Of a stretch of 64,000 bases of DNA, positions 44,698 through 55,200 are shown piece by piece (position 1 is the stretch's first letter; each line of letters begins with the position of its first letter). Source of the DNA: Bathymodiolus brooksi (taxonomy: Eukaryota; Mollusca; Bivalvia; Mytilida; Modiolidae); the NCBI GenBank assembly GCA_963680875.1, contig OY804582.1, positions 56,996,646 to 57,060,645 of the forward strand. Reading direction: 5' to 3'. The notes beneath the pieces are model-generated. The model was not told the origin of the DNA. It did no database searches and was given only the letters and a program-made list of their open reading frames with translations. A program made the translations under genes and the position numbers.

Positions 44698-45366
44698 GAT
44701 TCTAATATGCAAAAATTGGTAAAATATCGTTATAAATTGTCGATGACGTCATAAATTTAATCGGTCATAGATTAATATTATTTTTACCACGGGTTTGGAC
44801 TCAAAGCGTTTGAAGGACGTCATATTGGAATCTCAATTGAATTTATACCGGCGAAAGAAAAGAAAAACAAAATAACGGTATGTTCTGATAAACACTTTAA
44901 AGGTGTAAGTTTAATTTACAGAGTATACATGTATATTAAAGATTCAGTTAATTTCAATGCCACATTGTTACCATTAATTTTCAGATTTGTTGAACTTTTC
45001 AAAAAGTGCCAAATTCTTAATGGCAACAAAAGACTGTTAATTTCAAATTCCCCAGTTTAAAAGTTACTTCAATTGTAGTTTAGTATATTTACATAGTATA
45101 GATCTTTAACGTTTAAGTGTGAGTCCTAAATGTTTGTTTAATATCCAGTGTTGAGATTTGAGGGAAAATCAAACAAAATATTAAAAGTTCTTCATTGTGG
45201 GATAAGTGACGAATCGTTAGCCAAGTTAGTTAATTATTTTCATCTTAACCTTTTTTCGTGTGGATTATATGTATATATGTAAAAGCCAACATGTGATTTA
45301 AACGACATTATATTTTGTTGGATTTAGTCAGTTTAACTGGTACGTTTGTTTTCTTTAATATTTTAT

Positions 45367-45475
45367 TTAGGGTTAGGGTTGTGGTATTTAACACCACTTT
45401 CAACAATACTTCAGTTATATCCTGGCGGTCAGTTCTATTGGTGGAGGAAACCAGAGGACCGGGAGAAAACGAAAT
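45367..45475 (-). mobile_element. SINE-A 3' fragment
   Basis: AGGGTTAGGGTTGTGGTATT, TAACACCACTTTCAACAATA and TTGGTGGAGGAAACCAGAGG, then breaks off. Confidence 0.7.
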
Positions 45476-47820
45476 ATTGTATTTGCCTACTGTCCTTAAC
45501 GTTATATTACGTATATACATATATTTAACTATTTTATTGTCTGTTCTTTCTATACAATTTCCAAAAATTGTAATTTGTAAATTGTTACCAACTCTATCCT
45601 TAGAGTCTAGTCCTGTATTTGGAAGAAGAATGTTCACGTACTTAAACACGTACAATTGATGTAATTATTGGCCAATGTGTTTTCGGTAAACAAACACGCA
45701 TTGGCTTCAACAAGTAGCTTGATTTATATCTCAATTATCCTTAAATATTGACAATCAACACACTGACTAACCCTCCCTCCTTCTTTTCAGCGTCATTTGC
45801 CTCCCCCCTTTTTTTTATTTATTAAGTGTCCGTTTTAAAATATAAATACTAGAAAATGCTTGTAATCCCCCATTCGAGAGAGCTTGTATTATCTCTCATA
45901 ATTATTTTCAAGAACAAAAGCTGTTGATACTACAGAAGTCTCTAAGCATTATTTGTACTTTACTACTAGATCACGTGACTCTTCACCATAGAAACGAGAC
46001 TGATTTATCATTGTGTATTCGATGTTTAACAATTGTATGGAACATGCTATTTTTGAGACAATACTAAAATGGTTAAATAACAGATCTCTTTGTGTTTATC
46101 GGTAATTTTTCATACTTGAGATTTGTTATTGCATAAGAGGATCCATGTTCCATTACCTCTATTTTGTTTCAAACTTAGAACGCTAAGAATATCATCAAAC
46201 ACTGTTAATTTACTTATATTGGGTACTTATACCATGTGAACTCAAGACTTTAAAATATAAAGCAAATAATAACTGTTTAATCATTTGACTCAGTATTTAC
46301 TGGACAAACTCCCAATTTTCAAAGCAAAAATGTTTGAACAAAAATATTTAAAATGTAAGTGATTATATTCCAGGTTTTGAGTAGACAGTGAAATAAATGT
46401 AAGTTATAAAAGCGTTAAAAAAAACCAAGTGGGTAAATAATATAGTCCCGGAAAATAACATATATATGAACAGAACCATAGACTATACAGTACGAAACTT
46501 TGATATGGGAGTGAACTATGGTTAATCTATAACCTGTTCCATGCTCATCACCCACTCTGATATCTAAATTATAGAGCTAGGGTACAGTTATCATTTCATA
46601 AATTATTATTGGTTAACTTTTAACGCTCACTCTCATAGCCCGAGTTTGGTGAATGAATTTTCACTAAATGGTAATTTGGGTATTGTTCCGATTTCCCCCA
46701 ATTATTTTTGAATCCCGCTCGTGTTGAGGTGTGTTCCATACAACTATTTGAAATAAAGTTTGTCAACGGGTGATTGTTCAAGTACTTCACCCCGGCCCTC
46801 AGCTCTCACAAACACACACACACATACACACGCACAAATTATTGTTGAGCTTGCGTTAAACAACTATAACAAAATCTCGCCCTGGCGCAGATACAGGTTT
46901 TTGCTTTGCTTTGAGAGGGCATGCACTATCGTCGAGAGTTTCGGACGATCTCCAAGTACCCAAATGGTGCAGGGTATATCCCTGATAGTAGGACCAGATG
47001 CGATGTCACCCGGAAGCCCAATAGAAATATAGAAAATGAATGAATTATTGTGTTTGTTAAGTTTGATCAGTATGACACGTCACACAAAGGAGACAAACAA
47101 TCATTACTATTTCTTCATACCATTGTCAAACGATTAATTCGAAGACATTTTGAAATGCGACCGGATGGTTCAAAATAATGAGAATTCATACAGTTATTTA
47201 ACCAAACGAATTACGGAATTTCAAACAATAATATATCTTCACTCAGCAGTGTCTTTGATTGTGCTTGTCGTTCTTCGCGGTACTGGTATCAATAGTTATT
47301 TACTTAAGTAAAGGCAAAATAAATTAGAAATAGATATCAATACGCAGATTTTTATCTCGGGGGAGGGGAGGGGGTACTTTCACAGTTCCTGTGATATAGA
47401 TAAGTATATACCATACCATAAATAAATATGATTAATTTTAAAGTTGTAGTGTTTGGCAATGTACCCTAGTACGAATAGCGTTAATGACTTTAGCAACCCA
47501 CATTAAAATGGCTAAGTACTTTGAAATGGTTGAAAATGACGCTTTTATTATGTCAATTTCTGAATATTAAAAGCTTTCATCATTTATGACCATATTTTGG
47601 CTATTTCTGCAATCATCAAATTTATTGTAAATAAAGCAGTAAAATATTTCATTTAGAACATGATCAAAATACAGCGGGTAATATTCCATGTTATTATATG
47701 ATTTCAGATAATGTCTTTTCTGATTGGCTGACGTCCCTAGTACGTTCTTTGATAAAAATGTTTTATCATATATTTAGTGGTAAATACAGTAGTTTTGAAT
47801 ATTTGATAAAGTGCCAGATG
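45476..47820. other. Intergenic, no gene recognised
   Basis: AT-rich; a short CA-rich run at 46808-46836 and a possible SINE scrap at 46711-46760 (GAATCCCGCTCGTGTTGAGG). No exon is supported. Confidence 0.4.
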
Positions 47821-47821
47821 T

Positions 47822-47886
47822 CTACCCTTTATCATACCCCTACCCTTTATCATACCCCTACCCTTTATCGTACCCCTACCCTGTAT
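47822..47886. repeat. 18-bp tandem repeat, about 3.5 copies
   Basis: The unit TACCCTTTATCATACCCC is repeated with one T-to-G variant. Confidence 0.85.
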
Positions 47887-47922
47887 ACTCTCCTGTTTAA
47901 ATATATGATAAAGTGTATAAAG

Positions 47923-48046
47923 CATGGCAAAATCCGTATCATATGCCGTATCACCCTCGACCATATATCATCCCTCGGGCCTAAAGGCCCTCTGGATGAT
48001 ATTAGTTTCTCGGGATGATACGGCATATGATACGGATTTTGCCATG
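47923..48046. repeat. Palindrome with exact ~31-bp arms
   Basis: CATGGCAAAATCCGTATCAT...GCCGTATCA is the exact inverse of the right end. The centre has CTCGGGCCTAAAGGCCCTC, a second nested hairpin. Confidence 0.92.
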
Positions 48047-48166
48047 TATTAATCTCTATATATTCACCTCGCGTGACGTCTTCCACCAAGCTAAACCAAA
48101 GAAAACGTCGTGATAAAAGCTTATTTTAAGGGTGAAAGAAACATATAAGATGTGTCATATAATAAA

Positions 48167-48248
48167 ACAATTAATGACTTTCCATTCGATGGATACCAGG
48201 ATTTATTAATAAATCCTAGTATCCACCTCATTAAAAGTCATTAATTGT
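48167..48248. repeat. Palindrome with ~38-bp arms
   Basis: ACAATTAATGACTTTCCATT...GGATACCAGGATTTA pairs with the right side, with a few mismatches and almost no loop. Confidence 0.88.
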
Positions 48249-48590
48249 ATATTATTATCTACCTTACATATTTATCTTTCGAGTTAAACGGTTAAAATCT
48301 GAAAACCGCGGTATAAATATGACTATACTTTACTATAGTTACAGATTAAGAAATAACTGTTATTTTTATGGGTTTTGTTTGGTAGTGTCCAACAATAATT
48401 ACTTATCACCGAGTCATTCTGCACGTCACGCTAATACATGTAACTGTTAAGTAATGTGCACATGGGGAAAAATCATTGACTATTTGGCCAATAACTGCAC
48501 GTCGAAATAATAACGGGTTATTTCCGTTTTTGAGCCTAGTGCATACATGTATAATAATACTATTATGCCCTGCAGGCGAAGTAAATACCC

Positions 48591-48680
48591 ATAGTTATCA
48601 AATTTTGAAAGAGTTATATCCCCCAGTCCTTCGGGCTTGAAGATCACGGAAAATAACTCTTTCTCAATTTGATAATTATA
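48591..48680. repeat. Palindrome with ~27-bp arms and CCTTCGGGC centre
   Basis: ATAGTTATCAAATTTTGAAA..GAGTTAT pairs with ATAACTCTTTCTCAATTTGA..TAATTAT; the centre contains CAGTCCTTCGGGCTTGA. Confidence 0.85.
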
Positions 48681-49032
48681 GATACTAACTTGTCATGAAG
48701 GCTAATATTGTATATAATGCTTTGGACAATAATCACTTAATATTGGTACAATAACATAAATATGACCATCCTATATGTATCTGAGTGTGTGAAGGAGTGA
48801 GTGATTGTTGTTTAACGCCAACTCAGCAATTTTTCAACTACATTATGGCGAGACAAGTTAATTTTCAATGAGATGATGATGAGGTTCGCTTTGTACTAGA
48901 CCAACACGCTTAGTTGGATTTTTATAGTGTTAGCTCACTGAAACAACAGTCCGCGGATAGACATGTCGCCCCACTTCCACACATTACCCTGATTTCGACC
49001 AAACCACTCTTTGTTCGTTCTCCTTAATGCTA

Positions 49033-49285
49033 CAGGGGCCGTCGTGGCCATGAGTGTATGGTAGTTTGATTTACAACTACCTATGCAATCAGTGCATATC
49101 ACCACTGTTGTTGTGAGTTCGAATCTTGATCAGGGCGAGGTGTACAATATTATGTGATAAAGTTTGTCAGTGACTTGCGACAGGTCGGTGGTTTTCTCCG
49201 CGTCCTCCGGTTTCCTCCACCAATAGAACTGACCGCCACGGTATAAATGAAATATTATTGAAAGTGGGATTAAACACCATAAAAC
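49033..49285 (+). mobile_element. SINE-A copy inserted in SINE-B
   Basis: CAGGGGCCGTCGTGGCCATG head, GAGTTCGAATCTTGATCAGG, CGTCCTCCGGTTTCCTCCAC and GGGATTAAACACCATAAAAC. Confidence 0.85.
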
Positions 49286-49345
49286 AAAACCAAATCTTTG
49301 TTGCATGCTTAGCGGAAAAGCAATAAATACCAATTTTAAACACGA

Positions 49346-49446
49346 AGTACCCCAACAATTTTCGCGCCTCCCTCCGCTCGGTGCAATTTTTTTTAAGTGC
49401 GCCCCCCCCCCCCCCCCCCTAACTTGAAATCCTGGATCCGCCCCTG
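49346..49446 (-). mobile_element. Terminal fragment of a DNA transposon inserted in SINE-B
   Basis: On the minus strand it begins CAGGGGCGGATCCAGGATTT and runs into a G-homopolymer (C-run at 49401-49420). CAGGGGCGGATCCAGG-type termini are familiar hAT-like transposon ends. The other end is missing or very diverged. Confidence 0.55.
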
Positions 49447-50258
49447 CATTACACCACCGATATGGTTCTATCTGTATCTCAGTTATGGGGAATAGAACAC
49501 ACATATGATATATTTGGTACACCAACTCAAAATTTGGAAAGCATTATAAACAAGACAAGTATTTAAGGCATGGTTTCATAATTATTAATTTCAATTTCTT
49601 AATCAAATTATGTTTAATTTGTGAATGGTCTGTTTTTAAGTCGCTATATAGTTTCAAACATCATTCATCACCCACGCACAAATAAAGCAAATCAAATCCA
49701 TATTTTCGCCCATTTGTGTTCAACTTACTTACTGTATATATATTTTTACCACCTAAATCAACATTAGAACTGACAAAATAATATCGGTAACGATCTTAAA
49801 TACATGTATTTTTTATTTTATGAAAAATAGTTGGAATCAAGGATATATCAACCTGTTTTTAATAAATAAATTAAAATTATTTAAAAAGATATTAAGTTGT
49901 CAATTTTCTGCACAGCGTACAAAATAAATATGAAAAGAATCATTTCACGCTCGTTAACAATTTTTCAACTAAACAAGTTGAAGAATGGGTCACATAATGA
50001 TATATATGTTAACATATTGTTTACCTTCCAGATGTTAATCGTACGATTTTCAAAATGTTCATATTCATAGATTTTATAAAGTTAAAGTATCATATATTTG
50101 TCTGTCCTTTTAAACTCTCATCTTTATATTTTTATCTGAACCTACTACGGTGTAATTATAAATAAACTGTTTGTTGTGTATCATCTGAAAATCTTCAGTA
50201 GTCCTTAAACAAACATGGATTTACTTCAACATGTAGGGTCTTGTAATATTCGATAGAA

Positions 50259-50259
50259 C

Positions 50260-50293
<34 letters not shown>
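50259..50293. repeat. (TA)n microsatellite
   Basis: About 35 bp of TA repeats; a second run is at 50461-50490. Confidence 0.95.
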
Positions 50294-50300
<7 letters not shown>

Positions 50301-50329
50301 TCTGAAAATTAAACCAAACGGTGTTAGAA

Positions 50330-50457
50330 TTAGATTTTTGAGCTGTCAAATTTTTTGTTCTTCCCTCGACGGGGTTTGAACTCACACCATTGATACACTG
50401 CAGCACCATTCGCTTAGCCTTACGTCCAGCGCCCTAGATCACTCGACCACATCCACT

Positions 50458-50460
<3 letters not shown>
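50330..50460 (-). mobile_element. tRNA-Leu-like SINE head between two (TA)n runs
   Basis: The minus strand reads GGATGTGGTCGAGTGATCTA, GGGCGCTGGACGTAAGGCTA, AGCGAATGG and GAGTTCAAACCCCG. This resembles a tRNA-Leu with a long variable arm (box A TGGTCGAGTG, box B GAGTTCAAACC). The acceptor stem does not close and the sequence runs into unrelated bases, so a SINE head or tRNA pseudogene is likelier than a working tRNA. Confidence 0.6.
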
Positions 50461-50490
<30 letters not shown>

Positions 50491-50495
<5 letters not shown>

Positions 50496-50672
50496 TCAAA
50501 CCTGCATTAAAAGGCCCCTCTATATTGCACATCATTGTCTATAAAAGGTAGTCTCATTTCCCCCATTAATGAATAGTGCATATGATTTTAACCTGTATAT
50601 AAAAGGCAACTTCTCATAAAGGACACATTTTCAGGTTCTCTTGAGTGGCCTTTATATACAGGTTTGACTATA
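50491..50672. mobile_element. Mariner-like MITE
   Basis: TACAGTCAAACCTGCATTAA at the left and TATACAGGTTTGACTATA at the right (one mismatch in the terminal CAGT). It is inserted at the edge of a (TA)n run, as expected for a TA-targeting element. Confidence 0.8.
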
Positions 50673-52264
50673 TTGGGGAATAAGATAAAGAAAGAAATAA
50701 GCCTGTCTGGTCTGGAAAAAAGGTATAACTCTTTCATTTTTTTGCTTTTCAGTTGGGTTTCACTTAGACGAAAATCTTAAGAAAAGTTGAAAAATAATCT
50801 GCGAAAAAATATTAATAAGACAGGTCACTGAGGCGTTTATATATCAGAACTGATAAAAAGTATTTAATTCTCGACTCGAAAACAAATATTTTGTAAATTC
50901 ATATAAAATCGTGTGGAAATAAATCTACTTGTTTACAAATATTTATAAATTTGACATAAATGGACTAAAATTAACAATATTTAAACAGTTTTTGAATAGA
51001 CAAAGATAGTCGTAAATAAAATTTAAAATGTGAATTTTTAGATTAGTTTTATTATATTTATTAATAACACAAGCCATAAAATCTTAATGAAGTTGACATT
51101 TTAATAGGAATTTAAGAACGAAAAATAATTTTAACTTTAAAATTTTTCAATTTTAGCACAATCAACTTATTGTACTAAACACGGATTGTTAAAAACAGGA
51201 TTATTAGTTTATTAAAGTTGATAGGTTTTAAATCTTATGATTTTATTAGTATTTCTATATTAAAAGTTTTTAAGACTAATTGAAGGGGTTAGTCAAAAGG
51301 CAATATCTGTTTACTATTGTCCCCGTATACCCAGGGGTTAATGGTAAATCTCAGCAAGTTAATTTAAATTCACTGTCAATACTTTATCAAAGGTAAATGC
51401 TAAGAGATAATAAAATTTCGAAATACAGAACGTCTAACTCCATAAATTCAATAAATGAACGGAGATATGCATACACCGGAAATAGGTTACTCATTAGAAA
51501 CCACTGCACCTTTACGATTTTTTTTCTTTCGTCTCCTATTGATCAACAATGTAAAAAAAACACTTGAAAACCTGTATCACGTTAACGGCCAATAAACCAA
51601 CTGAACAAACAAGGCGGATGGATTAGCAGATCAATTCACGATCATTTTATTTATGGCTTTCGTCTTTTGGATGGCGTAAAGGGAAAAATATTGCCTGTTA
51701 AGAAACACTCTACATTTGGATAAAGTAGATTATACAACCGAGTTTTAAACGATACGACCACTTATCTGGGAGTATTAACACTTTTTAGGAAACATGTCTT
51801 CTCAGCGACATGCATTGTTGTTGGTAACTAAACGGTGATGAAAAAATTCAAAGTTTTTTTTTTAAATGGAAATATGTTACCCTTGAAATTGACACGAAAG
51901 CTGACGGAAATGTATTTATTTATATTATTAAGATATAATGCGCCCATTGCACGAGTATGGATTAATAGTTTCTTGTATTTGTAGAGATCTTCAGTCAGAT
52001 AAATTACAGACACGAAGCAATTAATTTTCAACACAAACCACGTTCCGTTGCGGTATCAGTCTGCTATATACAGATCTAGAAACGTCGCTTATAGCACAAT
52101 AACGTCACGTCGCAATTTTTAGGGGAAACTTGTACAGTCACGACAGTCTTAGCTTTGAGGATGGATGGATATTGGAGATCATGAATACTGTTTTTATTTT
52201 TCATATATTCAAAAGGCAGTGATAAATAGACTTTACATATATGCACAATCTTGTTTTATGAGCG
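50673..52264. promoter_or_regulatory. Upstream region of the CNBD2-like gene
   Basis: AT-rich with no other gene. Near the start codon there are CRE-like sites (ACGTCACGTC at 52103-52112). The first ATG at 52258 opens a 5-codon frame (ATG AGC GAT GGA GAG TGA) that overlaps the main start at 52265 in another frame. No TATA box can be assigned. Confidence 0.4.
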
Positions 52265-55200
52265 ATGGAGAGTGACAAAACAGCCACCGAGAAGGTGGCT
52301 GACCCACCAAAAACTGATCTCGATTATTACTCAAGACCAGAAAATTATGAGGGCAGTAACTTAACTAATATTAAACGCTTTAATTTCGCCAAACAAAAGG
52401 AGGAAAAATCAAAAATAGACGGAGACAAAAATAAAAAGGAGAAAAAGAATGGATATGAACTGCTTAAACGTTACAGGCATATACTGGTGGGTTATCTTGA
52501 TGCGGATGTAGAATCAGATGATGCGGAATCTAGCGAAGAAGAATTAGAAGGCGAAATAGATTCAAAGAATGTCGAACTTGAGGATTCCTGTATCATCATA
52601 GGAGATACGTCTGATCATCAAACAAAAAGTGACAACAACAGACCGGATTCACCACAGAAGAGTCCAGATTTATGTATCGAACCGATAAAAACACCCGATA
52701 CTCCCGCGGATTCTGGTTACCGTACAGGAAGAGATGGATCACTCTCGACTACACCAGTTGAAATGCCCAGTGAAAGTTCACCTGAATTTGGATTAAAAAG
52801 GGGCAGTTTTTCAACCAGGTCATCAGTGCAATTGAAACAGAACAAACTATCACAGGAACTCAGGACACGAGCTGTAAGTATTTGTTAAAATTAATGTGTT
52901 TAAAGAGTTTCACCATACAGCATACAGATGAGGTCAAATCAGGGGGTCACATAAATGTTTACCTGTCATGTTTATAACGGGACAGGTGTTTTATCCTCAT
53001 TTTTGGTCCAAAGTGTCTTGTCGAGAAAAAATAGCGAAACAAATACATTAAATTTATAATTTTTGCCCCCCCCCCCCAAAAAAAAGAAAAGAATAGTAAC
53101 ACTTAAAAACAATTTTTGAACCTAATTATCGTAGTCATCAATAATTTGAAATAAAGTATTGAATGCTGTTTGTTTTCTGTTCGAAATGCTGTCTTAAATA
53201 GCAATCACAACACATCTATTTTAATTTAAATGTGTCACGCTATTCTGGTGGAAATAATACGATTACCAATCTGCTAGTAATTGGAATTTTTCGATTGTTG
53301 TTGGAACATTCTATTTTTTGTAATTCTGGCCATTGTTAGTGCATCAACTAATAGAAGAAAGAAAAATAATCCCCATATATCTAATTTAATTAGATTGGCA
53401 GAATGGCAAACTGATTAAAACCAGATCTCTCACTTGCTCCACTTTACTGATATGCTACGAAGTGGAAGATCTGCGCAAACTCCATTACTAATCATATGCG
53501 AATGACCTTATTGTATTATCCACTGACAATGGCGGTGAGAGTCTATGAAAGTTTTAGGATAAACTGAGTTGCATGCTACGAACAATCCGATTGACCGAAA
53601 AGGGTCATATTCGTATTTATCATATCATTATTTACCCCCGGCTATGAAAATTATAACAACTTTTGATTGGTTAAACCACGGGCATAAAAAAAAACATATT
53701 ACCGAGTGTAACTAGCCATTTAACTAATCAAAAGTTGCTATAATTTTAAAGACGGGAATTTATATGATGTCAAAGCTTGTGACGTTGCCCGCCAAGATCA
53801 AATTTAGTTAATTTTGGTCGTATATTTAATATAGAGCTGTTAATTTGATCAACTGTAGGGTTCTACCAAAGGAACGTAAATAACGAATTTATCTCCGGTT
53901 ATAGTCAAAAATAAGACATTTTGAACCCCGACCGGCCATGTAAAAGTGACGTTTTCTTTGTTGTTGGAAAGAATAAGTAAAAAAAAATATGAAAGTTTTG
54001 AGTGTTTTTACTTAGTGTAGGGTTCCATTCCTGATTGCGACCCTCGGTTTACTCTAACGTCTATTTTATAGTGGCGTTAAACACAATAACCCTAACCCTA
54101 AAGTCATGGCGTTAAACACAATGACCCTAACCCTAAAGTCATGGCGTTAAACACAATAACCCTAACCCTAAAGTCATGGTGTTAGCACAATAACCCTAAC
54201 CCTAAAGTCATGGCGTTAAACACAATGACCCTAACCCTAAAGTCATGGCGTTAAACACAATAACCCTACCCTAAAGTCATGGTGTTAAGCACAATAACCC
54301 TAACCCTAAAGTCATGGTGTTAAGCACAATAACCCTAACCCTAAAGTCATGGCGTTAAACACAATAACCCTAACCCTAAAGTCATGGTGTTAAGCACAAT
54401 AACCCTAACCCTAAAGTCATGGCGTTAAACACAATGACCCTAACCCTAAAGTCATGGCGTTAAACACAATGACCATAACCATAAAGTCATGGCGTTAAAC
54501 ACAATAACCCTACCCTAAAGTCATGGTGTTAAACACAATAACCCTAACCCTAAAGTCATGGCGTTAAACACAATAACCCTAACCCTAAAGTCATGGCGCT
54601 AAACACAATAACCCTACCCTAAAGTCATGGTGTTAAGCACAATAAACATAACCCTAAAGTCATGGCGTTAAACACAATAACCCTACCCTAAAGTCATGGT
54701 GTTAAGCACAATAACCCTAACCCTAAAGTCATGGCGTTAAACACAATAACCCTACCCTACAGTCACGGTGTTAAGCACAATAACCCTAACCCTAAAGTCA
54801 TGGTGTTAAGCACAATAACCCTAACCCTAAAGTCATGGCGCTAAACACAATAACCCTACCCTAAAGTCATGGTGTTAAGCACAATAACCCTAACCCTAAA
54901 GTCATGGTGTTAAGCACAATAACCCTAACCCTAAAGTCATGGCGTTAAACACAATGACCCTACCCTAAAGTCATGGTGTTAAACACAATAACCCTAACCC
55001 TAAAGTCATGGTGTTAAACACAATGACCCTAACCCTAAAGTCATGGTGTTAAACACAATGACCCTAACCCTAAAGTCATGGTGTTAAACACAATGACCCT
55101 ACCCTAAAGTCATGGTGTTAAACACAATAACCCTAACCCTAAAGTCATGGTGTTAAACACAATGACCCTAACCCTAAAGTCATGGTGTTAAACACAATGA

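Larger units (their letters stand above)
48793..49465 (-). mobile_element. SINE-B copy interrupted by two later insertions
   Basis: Minus-strand SINE-B pieces are at 49447-49465 (head, ATATCGGTGGTGTAATG), 49296-49345 and 48793-49029 (body and tail CAACAATCACTCACTCC). A SINE-A sits at 49033-49285 and a DNA-transposon end at 49346-49446. Confidence 0.8.

Noticed and set aside
45308..45659. Genes on both strands
   Set aside because: Mirror open frames arise from a SINE-A fragment and AT-rich flanks; no splice or family evidence.
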